From Zygnema cylindricum (lineage: Eukaryota > Streptophyta > Zygnematophyceae > Zygnematales > Zygnemataceae): a stretch of 49,161 bases of DNA. Within the stretch, counting starts at the first letter, position 1. Every line of letters begins with the position of its first letter. The notes beneath the pieces were generated by a model. The model did no database searches and was not told the DNA's origin. It worked only from the letters and a program-made list of their open reading frames with translations. The DNA is taken from positions 64,001 to 113,161 of the forward strand of contig JBBHKE010003418.1 in the NCBI GenBank assembly GCA_037447655.1, written 5' to 3'. The translations under genes and the position numbers were made by a program. Below, piece after piece: positions 9,865 to 22,059 of the stretch.

Positions 9865-12800
9865 TCATCTCCCAGGTTCACTCTGCAGAAGTGTTTCCGG
9901 CCTATTACCAGCTTGGGGATTCGGAACGGAGCCAATCGGAGCACCTCCTTGTCGGCCACTTTCTACTGCATCGGTCGACGGTGTAGGAGATTCACCATCC
10001 TCTTCTGTTGACTTCGGCTGGATAAAATAAAAACGGTAACATAATACATCACGCATTAATATCACAACAACAGCAACATAATCGTGAATTCAGATCACAA
10101 AAACAGAAACAAAATATTACATGATACATTAACATCCCCAAAACAGTCACATAATACTCATACATTTCTATCACAAAAACAGTAATATAATAGTCATACA
10201 CTACCATCGCAAGTATGTTCATACAACACCGAAGAGAGCCCAAGCTAAAGATACATCCACCCATTTTAAGAATATATCTTTCTCGGTTCCCAGCCCTGCC
10301 TGTGAAGTTCAGCCTGCCAAACAAGCTGGATGAGAAACTTTGCATCTCTTTAGCACACAAAACAGTGTGGATAGTTGGTGGAAGTTTTAACGGATACTTA
10401 AGGAGGTTTTCACTGGAGATGGTAACCAGGAATGACTTCATATATGTTAACAGCCATTCTCATGTCCCATATACAAAAATGCAAAAAAAACACAGACTAC
10501 CAATAATAGTGTGGACACACTAATAACCTCGACAAAAAAAATCCAGGTCCATGCCAAGATGTGGATGACATACTCAGTTTTGTCAGTAATGTCTGTGGTC
10601 CATATTAGTTTCTACAATTTAAGTTACTGCATCCAGATACTTATATGTTTGCTGCTTAGGTTCCTGAAATAACTGACAGGAATCATCCAACCAGCTTTCA
10701 TGCATACACTATGCAACATTCGATGGACAATTCGTTAAAATGAACGAGGAACATTAATAAGTCACATCATATCTTTGCGGATATATCCTGTGTCCCATAC
10801 CAGATTTTGCTAAAAAATTATCATGCACAAAGCCAAAATCAACCATAATATTCATTCCTCCCTTCCTCCCTTCAACCTCCCTTCCCCTCCCCTCCTCCCC
10901 CTCTCCCTCTTCCACTCTCCCTCTCCCCCTCTCCCTGTCTCTCCCTCTGTCCGGTTTCTGAAACCATACCAGAAAGGAAACCCTACAAATGGGACAGGTC
11001 GTATGTTGTTTAAACCACGGATCGAGGCAGTCAGCATGAAAAGCATGTCCACAAAAAGGGAGCCTTCTCAACCGATCATTTTCTTTATAATCTTCCAGAC
11101 ATATAATGCAAGTCACCTCTCCTTCTCCTTTTCCAGCCTCCTTTCGATCGAAAACAAAGCTTGGGAACGAGGCTACCAAAGCCTGCGATGAGGGTAACAC
11201 CACCACCAAAAACAAGAAAAACTTCAAAAAAAAAGGGAAGATACCCGAAGAGCAATAGTGGAAAATGCAACATATATCAAAGCATAGAAAAAAAAAAATT
11301 ATAGTAGAGAAGAAGCACCACTCATTTATCATGGATGTTGTCAGTTAAAATAAAAAGCTCATCCACAACTTAAATGTGTGAACAACGGCTGTCTCAAGAA
11401 CAGAAATTACGTAATCAATAATAGCCATCAGGAGGAGGTAACAACACCAACCAGACACGAAAAAGGTATGCATGATGAACACTGGACCTTAATTGACCAA
11501 ATAGTAAGTGGTCAAAAGCAAGTCATTAACTATGTTTGAAATTGTAATTCATTCTAGATGGTCATATATATGGAACCTTAAACAGGACTCCCTAATGCAC
11601 AAACTGTTTGGTGTGAAGACCAAATTCATAAGTGAAATACCACAAGGACATGGTCAAGTCCGAAAAGTTTAAACCAGACAGCAATTGCATTTGTCACCCA
11701 GAACCTGTAACACCCAAATATACTCCAATACAAAACATGTAGGACTCTTGCACATAACACAACATGACTGACACCTTATTGATGTAAATGTGAAAGGACT
11801 AGAAGACGTGAGTGAAACTATGTTCACAGATTCAATCGAATATCTGACCATGAGATACCAACAATGTTACTGTCAACAAAATGTACAGCTTTACAATTTA
11901 AACTTCTAAATTGATCTTCGCCCGTCTTAACCTGCCCAAGCCTAAATCAAGCGAAATTTAAATTTACAAAATTCAACATATTGGTCTCCAGTTTCCAAGT
12001 AAATAGACGTCACTGTAATTTGCCATGCAAACCTTGGCCGGTAGGATCCTATTGAGCCATTTATTGACGAAACGGCCAAACGAACTTGTCAAATAGCAAA
12101 CCAGGAGTGCGAGCACTCACATTAAGTGACAACATTGCGAGACAAACTAGAGGCCAGCCAGCTCAAAACACAAAACGCCACTATGCCACTGTATTTGCAA
12201 ATATTAGTGTGCATAACCCTATATATCACGATATCAGCATATCGTGATACCGGAACCATGGAATTTCAATACTTAACAAGTTCACCGAGAATTACCGATG
12301 TCGCCATATCTGACAATAATTGACCGAAAACCGCACGAAAATTTGTACGTAAATCTAGCCAGATAAAAAAGACATCTCAGCGCACAAAATGTGAAAACGA
12401 TAATCAAGGTACAAAGTCGAACATTTGGTACAAATTCATTATGGCACGGTACAGTGTAGCATACCATAATGGGAAACACTTTCTGCCTCGACGGCATATG
12501 GAAAAATGTGTAAATGGTATAAAAATAATGACAGAGAAATAATGGTACAGATACTGACAACGATAGTAAAATATCGCAAATCGGCAATATCAGTTATTAC
12601 CAGATATATCGATTATCGAGACCCTTAAGAAGGGTACACATCGATTACCAGCAAAACATGCTCAAAATACAACACCAGCAAATATCCACACTTTGCCCTT
12701 TATCCAGCCCTAAATTTTGGACAGAATAAAAATAGGACAACATTTCTTTATGGCCTAAAGGAATGTACTATCAAAATATTGCTGTCCACAACATGAACTA

Positions 12801-13851
12801 AGGCCAATATCACTGAAGGTGTCAGAGCCTATGAATATTTTTAGTAGGTCATTAATCAGAACACAGAAACCGAGGTTCAACACCAATCGCCTTTAAAACA
12901 TAAAAAAGTTGTAGTGGTAATACACAGGAGAAACATATTGTGTTTGTACAAACAAGGGCATTCTCGGTCCAAACTGGTTGGAAATTGCAAAACCCTACTG
13001 CAAAAGAGGTGCTAAAAAAGGACTAACACGTCAAAGGAGACAAAAACTGCAATTTTCTGAGAAATAAATGAGTAAATATTGCCAAACGATGCCAGAAAAA
13101 CCTTACACCTGGCATTGGATACCAAAAATATCTACTGAAATTTGACCAGCCACCATAGACTTTACGTCTGCTCTATTCTTCTCCGGCTCTTGCTGATCCA
13201 TGGGCAGGGGGGAGAAAGAAAGAAAAGACATTGAGTATTCTATAGTCTGAAACTGATTGGACATTCCGCACGTTGAAGACCTGAGAGGTACCAAGTAACA
13301 AACTCTTGTAGGTGACAAAAAACCTGGCATCAACCAAGAGAGAAAAATATACTCGACATTGAATGACTGACTCTCAGCCAATACCACAAAAACTATCCGC
13401 ATTTCCTCAACAACCAGTCTCACCCATTCTTCTGTTTCCAGAACAGAAACGGATCCTTTCTAGAGAAAAATGACATTTACTTTTCCCACTGAAAGACAGT
13501 TTCCGTTCTGCTTTAGGGTTTCACTGCTGCAGTATTTACCGCTGACAGTCCTACGCAGTCCCATCCAGACAGTACTGCCCCCCTGAGATCTACCCGTCCA
13601 GATGGTGCCCGTGTTAGAGTCCGTGCGGCTGCCCTGCGCGCTGCCATCTGGCAGGCCAGCATACGTATGGCTCGGATAACAAAAAATGCAGCGATCATAG
13701 TGAGACACGGAACAATAATCGCATACATAGTAGCATGGCCCCATGATATTTGATGGCTACCAGAACTATTCTGTACTGAGTTTTTAACTGAGAAGGAGAG
13801 CTTGGGAAGCGTCAAAAGTTCATGAGGGGAGGCACCATAAAGGGGTCTCAT
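9865..13851 (-). CDS. ATL-type RING-H2 E3 ubiquitin ligase, proximal three-exon model
   Basis: Exon 1 is 13540-13851 (104 codons), exon 2 10982-11182 (67 codons), exon 3 9865-10017 (50 residues plus TGA). All junctions are phase 0, giving about 221 residues. Exon 1 begins MRPLYGAS and has one membrane segment (TMYAIIVPCLTMIAAFFVI). It ends CVGLSA at donor GCG/GTAAAT. Exon 2 follows acceptor TCGCAG and carries FPSFVF plus a full RING-H2: CIIC, then CGHAFHADC, then CPIC with a DPWF block. Exon 3 follows acceptor TTATTTTATCCAG and is a Ser/Pro/Glu-rich tail. A membrane anchor, GL motif and C-terminal RING-H2 are the ATL layout, so it likely ubiquitinates targets at a membrane. The exon 2 donor (AGG/GTTTCC) is weak; reading through it would add a GA-repeat-encoded Arg/Glu/Gly tail ending at 10754. 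A further exon between exons 2 and 3 is possible. Confidence 0.75.
10850..10960. repeat. polypyrimidine/polypurine tract beside the RING exon
   Basis: CT-rich on the plus strand (CTCCCT and CTCTCC units), starting about 20 bases past the end of the RING exon on the minus strand, so within the second intron of the RING gene. It keeps an open frame on the minus strand (Arg/Glu/Gly-rich), which is why the RING ORF appears to run on to 10754. Confidence 0.7.
12224..12249. repeat. perfect 11-base inverted repeat with 4-base loop
   Basis: TATCACGATAT (12224-12234), loop CAGC, then ATATCGTGATA (12239-12249). It lies in the first intron of the RING gene, in a stretch rich in ATCGATAT-like words (to about 12620). 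Function unknown; possibly the core of a degraded palindromic element. Confidence 0.75.
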
Positions 13852-16800
13852 GGCTGCTGCAACAAGTGGGAGAAGTGAACCTGAAACTGAATGCGAAGTT
13901 ACATATTATGGTGTATTCCGGACAATATAGTACTGTGTACGTCATGTACCGTACTTTCGAAAAATCCTAAATGTTATGGCTACGTGTCAGCAGTCAATCC
14001 GCCGTACAAGCATAGCTGACGTAAAAAGACCCAATACAGCCCATAGAAAAACAGCGCCGAAGCCGTAATGCTTCGTCGTCTTGATACCATAAATATTACA
14101 ATCTAAACCGTACTAAGAAAAAGCGAACGCAGGATTTCCTACGAGTGTATTGATACAAAAGTGGAAAGGTGGTCAATAAGAAGCCACGTGACAGCTTTAT
14201 TGCAGCTTGCGAGTCGACAAGCAAAAGTTCATGTGGCAATCCTCCGCCCTCCAATAACAACCTGTCAGGCAAATTACATCCGCAAGTACAGACAAAATCC
14301 AAACACAAAAACTCAATTCAGCGTACGGGATTGAGCGTTCATATCGAAAGCTCAAGATCTACGCACGAGTGAAGACTGGATCCGAATCCAGAAGTTCGCG
14401 CCTCCATGCGGGGTCGTAAGCAGTCGCGTAGACTTGCGAACTTCAACCGCCGAAATAAATACACGTGAACAGATGTGGCAAAGTTGTAAAGTACATTCCT
14501 ACGGAAACGCTCTTTCCAGGTAATTTTAGCACAGGACAGCGCGACATAACGACGTCAAACATAACGCAATGTGCAATCGTGGCAACGAGCCACCTTTTGA
14601 ACATGTCGATGAGTCATGGCGTAAACAGCCTCCCAGGATATGTGATGCACAGCTAATGACAAGTTTCGATATCGATGTAGGTAGAGACATAGAGCCTGCA
14701 AGATCCAAGAAAATTCTTGGACTTTGGAGAAGCAGGTCGCGACAAAAAATATGTCGGAGGCGCTAAAACCGAGTTCTTTCATTCAAGAAAATAGAAAAAA
14801 CATGGAAGGAACCCCTAACATGAATCCAATGGTCCGCTTCAAAAATTTGAGCCTACCGTATTCAGCTGCACCTAGCGGCATATATGGAAACGACAAATTA
14901 GCAATCAACTTGAACTGTCAGCAATTAAGAGAGCCAAACTCTTTCTATCATTGGACCAATCACGACAAACAGTAACAAAGAAACACATCGATAACTAGCG
15001 ATACCCAAACACAATGTTTCAAATGAACACGACTGAAAAAAATTTACTGGCAAAAGAGAACTTGTCCATGTAACTATTGCTTGATTACAAAATAAAATGC
15101 ATCAACAATACTACAACCTTTTCACACCTTTGCGGCAATGTAAGACCACATAGTTTGACGAAATCTGTTCATGGATGAATACTAGCAGCAGTACTGGTAA
15201 GAGAATATCTGATGGGTAAGAAAAAGTGCACTAGGCACTGGAATGGCCTTATCCTGTACTCCCATGTTTCCAAGACCTCTTGACCTGAACATGCTTACCC
15301 AAAAAATGCCTGAAGTTGTGCAGTAATAGCCTCCTATCCTTTCAGACATCATTCGCAAAAAAAAATGTGAGGTATAAAAATGAGCACTTCACTCTGACTG
15401 AACTGCTGACAACATATGCCTCATCGACTCATCGACTTCCAATTGGCTAATTTAAGAGAAAAATGAGATTTTACTCAACATCGAAATGGAAAATTTACTA
15501 AACGACACAAACATGTATCCCATCAACGCACAAACCCCTGCACTGAAAGAAAGATAGACAAAGACCAAAGACCAAAGGGACCTTCTTAACCTAATAGGTT
15601 GAGCACTCATCACTATCATTTTCCACAACCTATGGACCTACGCCAACACTTCATTTTGTCTACATTTAACCAATACCGCGATGATAGTGCCTCTTCGGAT
15701 GGTCCCTAAAAGCCATACAATGGACGTATGGGGCAAAGTTAAATAAATAAATAAATCTATGATGATTGTGTCGACAAAGTTTTTCAAAATGTAGACTTTA
15801 TAGAAAGTGGAACTTGGGTTTTTTCACAACTGCGTCCTTGTGAAACACATTAGACTTTTAAGCAAAACTGTGATATAAGCAAAGCGTAAAACCTTGATAG
15901 GAATTCGAATCACTATTCTCTATATCTTAAGTCCGCTTCATGCGTTGTTTTCTTCAACACAAAAAAACTTGAACAGCGTCATCTGGTTCTGCACACATAT
16001 AACCTATTTTTCAGGGGGGAAATGCCTAGTAGAACATCCTGTTTTGGACTGTCTGGATTTCTGTAAGTTTGTGGAAATTCTGCCTTCTGCACAATTACCA
16101 CCATGCGTCTCCACAGAAAAAGTCACGGGACAGCCTCCATTTTTGCCTTCCCTTACACATTTCATGGCGTTCACACCATTTGTGAAATAGGCACAATGCA
16201 TAAGAAATCGAAATCGTGAAGAACTTTTTTCTTTTTTTTCTGGCAAATTTAAGTGGATATAAAACCGGTTTGCAAGTTAAAACAAGACCAGTGACCTGGA
16301 GCAACAGGAGAGCTGCTGCCAATGGGGAGTGGAAGAAAGAGAACCAGCAGAACGATGTTTAAAAACTCCTTCCGTTCCAAATAGACCAGGAAAGGGAGGG
16401 AGGCAGGCACGTAAAGAGGCACGTAAGGAGGGAGAGGGAAGAAAAACGCAAGAGAGAAACCTCTGTTTCCTTCATTTGCAAACCTCAAAATTGCATTCCC
16501 CTACTACACAACTGGAAAGTTGGTAAACCTTACAGAGTTTGGAGAAGTTTGAGGTTTTCATCAACCTTTCTGACTATCTTTCGAGAATCAAACAAACAGG
16601 AAAAAAGATTGCAGACAGCTTTCAGCCAGTGCCTGCTCTGGTAATTAAATAAGAAATGACCTACCAAATAGACAAATCTGAATAGTTTAGTCTTTCTCAA
16701 TAACAAAAAAAAAAAGCGAAGCTCAGGAAACGCCCAGTCTAATCGTCCTTAGAACAGCAACAATGGCCACGAGTTTAACTAAAACTATGGCAAAAAACAG

Positions 16801-16978
16801 AACCAGAAGAGAAAAAACAAACAAGGCTCCAACGCCGATCAAGAAAATCATTCAGAGCTTTGCGGAAGACGTTCTGCAGATGTCAAAACATATCTTAAAT
16901 GCTCCCTTTTGTGAACACTCAGAAACGGTTCCGTCAAAAGGATTAAAAAGGCTTCAAGAAATGTTCCAGTAGACTTAC
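13852..16978. other. spacer between two RING first exons; no gene seen
   Basis: I searched the minus strand for a second RING exon or tail exon that could serve the first exon at 16979-17275, using the C-x2-C, C-x-H-x2-H and C-x2-C patterns, and found none. The small ORFs here lack motifs. Confidence 0.5.
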
Positions 16979-17275
16979 AGTAGACAGACCACGTGGCTCC
17001 CTCTCCGAGCTTCCGATGTGGTCCCCCTCAATGCTCGCAGGCAGTGCTGTAGTGCTGCCAGCTGGCGGAACTCGTCTATTCACGCGGAGAATAAGGGCGC
17101 GGACAAGAAGGCAAAGGCCAACCAAAATGACAGCTATGGCAACGAGAATGTAGAGGACAACCTGGCGATCGAAAGAAACACCAAATAGTGTGAAGGCAGG
17201 TGGAGAATTGTATAGTCCGAGACTTTCTGTAGAGGGAGGAGGATGTGAAGAACGATCATGAAGAAGGAACCTCAT
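16979..17275 (-). CDS. second ATL-like membrane-anchor first exon (alternative first exon or gene relic)
   Basis: 99 codons from ATG at 17275 to donor TCTACT/GTAAGT at 16979, phase 0. The translation starts MRFLLHDRSS, has a Pro/Ser-rich lumenal stretch and one membrane segment (QVVLYILVAIAVILVGLCL), then VRALILRV with basic residues, and ends RGLST at the splice site. It is clearly paralogous to 19313-19627 and shares the layout and the GLS-x donor context of 13540-13851. No RING exon lies between it and 13851. If used, it would have to splice over the proximal first exon to the RING exon at 11182, in frame. Otherwise it is the remnant of a duplicated gene. Confidence 0.65.
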
Positions 17276-19312
17276 TCTCGATGAGCATCGGGCAGCAATA
17301 CCGAGGTTGAGGCAAGCGCGCCTGGATTTGTAGGGCTAAGGGACTGCTGAATTGAAGTTGCCACGACGCTGTTGCAACAGTTTGTATGTTCCCGGCTTGA
17401 CGGGAAGGGAAGATGTGATATGATACAGGATACAATACAGTATGGTGGTGTCCGGTATTGGCGTTAATGTTTTTAAAATAGCTGAAAAAGGCATAGAAGT
17501 ATAGAACTATAAATTTCTTACCTTCCGATTGGCGGCGTGCAAACAAAAACCGGACACGTGTGAACGATGAAGAATACAAAAAAAATCAATAGTTTTCACG
17601 ACGAGTGCGAACTTGCTGCACGCCTGACTACAACTCACGCCGTACACCAGTCTCGGTAACTAAGAAGCGGTACAACCTCTCGCTCGAAGTCAGCGTTACG
17701 AGACATCACATCGCATTCTGACGCTCCAATCAGAGTGCAGAACCGCTAAATTCTCTCAGGACTTTACGAACGACGCTCAATCCACCTCTGGCGCTATACG
17801 GGGGAGTTATATATTGTGTCTTCAATTGTTTTCGCACATGAAACCTGATGGTGTCAATTTCCGTCGAAAGGAGACCGTACTACTGTCTGACCTCCATATT
17901 TTGTGAACACGATCCTGACCGTCCGATCGTTTTCTTTGACGTGCGAATACATATGTATTTCACTATTTCTGATACGGTATGGCACTATCGTACTGCACAG
18001 TTGCCATAGGAGTACAATAAAGGCGCTAACAGTTGCTGCCAAAGAGTGGCCCCCACCTACGAAACCTTCAAACCAATATCTTTCCAACGACGAAAAACTA
18101 CTACGCACGATAGGTCAGTAAATTAATCGGTGTACAAACGGGTAAATACTCGATTTACCGTTGTAGGCGTGTGGCAGCCTGTTAAGGGAAAAACTCCGTA
18201 TTTCCCTCCACCTTAAATGCGGTACAAGTACACCGCGTGTCGCGTGGCAAAAAAAATATTAACACTAATAGCGATTCACGGTATACTGTAGCATGTGGCA
18301 GTTACACGGGGGATGATCTATTGATCTCACATCTGGACAGCCTGTATCCTTTACGAAAGGTACGTGAGCGAACCTAAATTTCGTACCAGCAGTAAGAACG
18401 GAGTGCACATGTAACTAGTTTGAAAGTACATGCAGCGATTGCGGTCTGGAATGTTAACGGTTCATAAGAAGCTGTGTTTTCAGCGCCATGATGCTCGAAA
18501 CGTGCAAAACTGGAACTGGAAATTTAAAAAAAAAATCAAGTCATTGCTGTTCTTGCTACAGCTTGGGCGGTATTCAGCATGTTAGGTTTTGAGGGGAAGG
18601 AAGGAGAGGGAGTGAGAGAGCCAGAGGGAGCGGGAAATGTTTCATTGTATTCCGAACTCCTAGTACAATTCCTTATGATGAAGCTATACCAGAAGATAAA
18701 TGAAAAAATCTATAATTTGTTTTTTTTTTTTGTATTGCATTTTGAACGTGATACAAGCGTGTCGCATAATAGAATTGCCTCCGACCACCGCCTCACACAT
18801 CTCCCCTTTGTATTAATGTACAAAGAGGATTTTTAATGGATGTACAAAAAGATTCTTAGTGAATGAAAGATGACAAGGAGAATAAATCCATGCCTTTTAG
18901 GACAGGGCTACTTTTTCCACAGGTTTCTCCTTCTTTCACAATTAAAAAATCTCAGAAAAAAATTAGCCACTTCCGACATTCCTTCTTAAACAAAAAAATG
19001 TGGCAGCGGTACAAACAAAAGAGGCACAGGAAAAACACACAAGAATCCTGATACTAAAATAACGACAGAGAAATCGTTTAAAAGACGGTTTTACAGACAT
19101 TAATACGGAATAACACACCGATAAGTTTTTCCAAGAGAGAATAACAACATCTCAACCAGGATTTTAAAATCCCATCCTTTCCACGTCACCATTTGTTCCA
19201 TTCCAAAAAAAAAAGTCTTCTAGTCATTTCATCAAACTGCAAAGTGTTGCTTAAAAATATTTCAAGATTCCTTCCACATAATCCGTACCGGCAAAAGGTA
19301 CGATTGACCTAC
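17276..19312. other. spacer between second and third RING first exons; MITE remnants only
   Basis: About 17451-17600 has motifs of the 219-base MITE type (ATTGGCGTTAATG, ACCTTCCGATTGGCGG, GACACGTGTGAACGATG). 18257-18284 is an isolated MITE end (AACACTAATAGCGATTCACGG). No RING or tail exon was found on the minus strand. Confidence 0.5.
18257..18284. mobile_element. isolated MITE terminal repeat
   Basis: Reads ATTAACACTAATAGCGATTC followed by ACGGTATA, the 3' end of the window-wide MITE family with one change in the terminal GTGTA. A possible partner end TACACCGCGTGTCGC sits at 18229, but there is little between them, so this looks like an internally collapsed copy. Confidence 0.5.
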
Positions 19313-19627
19313 AGTAGGCAGTCCGACCGGCAATATCTCCAAAACTTGCCGGCCGTTTTCATAGACCATCCTTTGAGCCGACAGGTTGTGGCCGGTAGGC
19401 AGCCGGGAAGCCACTCGGAGAATTAGGGCACGGATAGCGAGACAGAGGGCCACCAGAAAGACAGCTATGATGACAAGGACATAGAGGACAACCTGGCTAT
19501 TAGAAAAGGTAGGTTGTAAGGGAGGAGGAGGAGGAGGAGCAGAAAAAGACAAAAAAGGAGTGAGAAGTTGGTTTGGAAATGGAGGAGGAGCCTCATGGTG
19601 AAGGAGGAACCTCATCGTTAGAGTCAA
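19313..19627 (-). CDS. third ATL-like membrane-anchor first exon (alternative first exon or gene relic)
   Basis: 105 codons from ATG 19627, or 101 from the second ATG at 19615. I prefer 19615 because the translation then starts MRFLLH, identical to the exon at 17275. Next come a Pro-rich stretch and a membrane segment (QVVLYVLVIIAVFLVALCL), then AIRALILRV. It ends VGLPT at donor CCTACT/GTAGGT, phase 0. The position and phase of the donor match the two other first exons, strong evidence of common descent and of coding selection. Open frame continues past the donor but loses similarity. The upstream region (19630-19690) is GA-rich. Confidence 0.65.
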
Positions 19628-21844
19628 ATGGAAGTATGGAAATGGACGAAAGGAGAGCGAGGAGAGAGGGGAGAGAGGGGAGGGATGAGGGCATGTAGGT
19701 TGGTATTAGGGCTAAGGGTTACAGAAGGAGAAGGTGTCGAAGGGAATCCTGACAGCTACAGCTACATTATTTTTTCATGCTAAGGTACAGACGAACGGCA
19801 ATGACAAAATGCGATATTTCGGACGGGAAAGTACAGCGTCAGTGTTGTCACCCGAGAAAATGATTGAAGGATTTTTCCACATTTGCCAGGGATAACGCTG
19901 AACCGTCCGATTCGACCGTCAGATCTCAATTGTGTGTCGCTCGCACAAAATTAAACTTTCAGTACCCGTCTTTTAACTGTATATGTCGTATAATGAAAGC
20001 TGTCCTGTTTTGCAATGTGGGCTGGGGACCACAACAAATTTCTCCACGTCGGTTTCTTCTGTCCACACAAGATTTAGCATACCGTAGGTCACTTTCCCGT
20101 AACAAGGATTTGGAATTTCTACTTTTACTTGCGCCCTGGTGAGTGGTGGAGATCTGGAGAAGTGCCGCAAAAGCCACCCTGGCGTACGGTTCAATACTTA
20201 ATTTTAATTGAATTTGTAAAATGAACGTGTAACCGACATAAATCTAGAGAATTTGAGCCAATGTAAACAGGCTTTCTCGTCGTTTTTGTCTCTGAACTTT
20301 TATATATGTATGTACCGGTTCAAATCTGTGCAGATTTCGGATCTTCAGTCCAGATTTTCCATGAATTTGGATCTTCTTTCGTGTATTTTCCATAAGTTGT
20401 TGCGTGTCATACAGATATCGCAATGGTAAAATCAGATACGCTATCTGTACAATGATCAATGTCGATATGTCCCGATATCTACGATCTTTCAGCTACAGAA
20501 CTGTAGCTACAGAGTACAGACCTACAGTACAGAAGGGTTTTCGGTATTCGATATTACTACTCTTATAAAGGCTTCAAGTTACAAGTTTTTTCCACCGCGT
20601 ATATCAAAACGTAATTGTGTTTTTCGAAACGGTATCTGCACAATAATCGAATATCCACTATCCAACATTTTTTCAGTTCGCTGCATAAAGTTTTTTCGGT
20701 AAACAAATACTAATACTTTTACAAAGGCTAAAAGTACGTTACAGTTTTTTCTTTTTTTTCACACTTGATTTTGTTTAGCTTCTACTTCAAACCTTTGTAG
20801 GATATTTCCGCAAATATTAGGGTTTTTGAGGAGGTTTTCGGGGATTTATTTACTGTTTGGGGTTATTTACAATTTTTTAGGATTATTTAGGATTTTTCAG
20901 GGTTCTTCTTAGCTTTCAAGCGCAATGTTTTTGTGTTTCCGTTATTTTTTTGCAGGAAGAATTCGTCTTTATCTGTCACTCCAAAGTCCAAACAGGCATA
21001 TATTAGGAAGGTTTCTTTGAACCTTGATCGACCTAAACTATCAGTAAAAAAAAAAACGTGCACTCCAAATATCGATGCTTTCACTTGAACTGGCACTCCA
21101 ATGTCGACGGTTCTATTCGAACTGGTAGTAACAGTAAAACCGACACGCCTGTCGGTTCTAAGAACTGGCAACCGACGGTTTTGATTAGATAGGCAACACT
21201 ACACCGCCCATAGTTACTACTTGTTAGTGTTAATGTTCTTCGCTGCTCAAAACATATGTTCCCCGAGCACACTTTTTGGGTTTCAGTGCCTTTGTTTTCT
21301 GCGCCATTTCTATGTGTCCACGTTGCTTTTCTTTGTTTTTTTTTTCCCTACTTAGTAGTTTTTCAGTTTTCGCCATGCCACCCCTTTCTTACCTTTGGAC
21401 TCAAGATAGTTTACTGTCGCGCTTTTTAATTCAATTTACTTAATATTGGGGGTTTTAAATTAGGCATGTTTGATGTATACGTTTGGTGCCAAACAAAACA
21501 GATTACAAAATAGCCCATATCATATGTGCATTTAATGCATGTATAAAGTCGAACTAGGACAATGTGTACTCTGTCCTATGGTTTCAGCTTTGAACTATTG
21601 CAATGAGTATTAGTGCACTACAGTAACTTGACAACGAAGAGGTCCCATCGACTTCACCATGCAGTAGTAAACTTTGAAAAGCCATACGTTGAGAGGGGCT
21701 TCCTTTTTCCCTCTCCTAAAATTAGGAAAAGAGAGGAGATTCCTCACACTTTCTCCCAAAAGTCACGTACATCTTCAGCTTCAGCATTCAACACTGTTTC
21801 AAGTAATGTGTGCCCCTAACCTTACATTGTTGTTCACACTTCAG
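19628..21844. other. 2.2 kb without a recognisable gene
   Basis: AT-rich. It contains short repeated words such as CTACAG/GTACAG around 20490-20535 and a degenerate AGGGTTTTTGAGG-like run near 20815-20905. No motif-bearing ORF. Confidence 0.5.
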
Positions 21845-22059
21845 CGTGCAACGCAATTAGTGTTTTTGTTTTTTTTCCAGCTTAAAAATCTTTTTCCATA
21901 TACACTTGCCCTTACTATTCATCGAACGGTTGCGATTGAAAGGCAAGATTCTCACCTTCTGATTGGCGGTCTCCATCTGAAAATCGGATAAGTGTGTACT
22001 GAGAAAAGATGTTTTAAGCGGAGGAAAAAGCATTAACACTAATAGCGATACACGGTGTA
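21845..22059. mobile_element. MITE, about 215-base subfamily, diverged 5' end
   Basis: Aligns along its length with the MITE at 28016-28234. Shared parts are the AATTAGTGTTTTTG-like 5' part, an internal AAGATTCTCACCTTCTGATTGG block, AAAATCGGATAAGTGTG, AAAAGATGTT, and the 3' end CATTAACACTAATAGCGATA with CACGGTGTA. The 5' terminus has decayed and is approximate. Confidence 0.65.
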
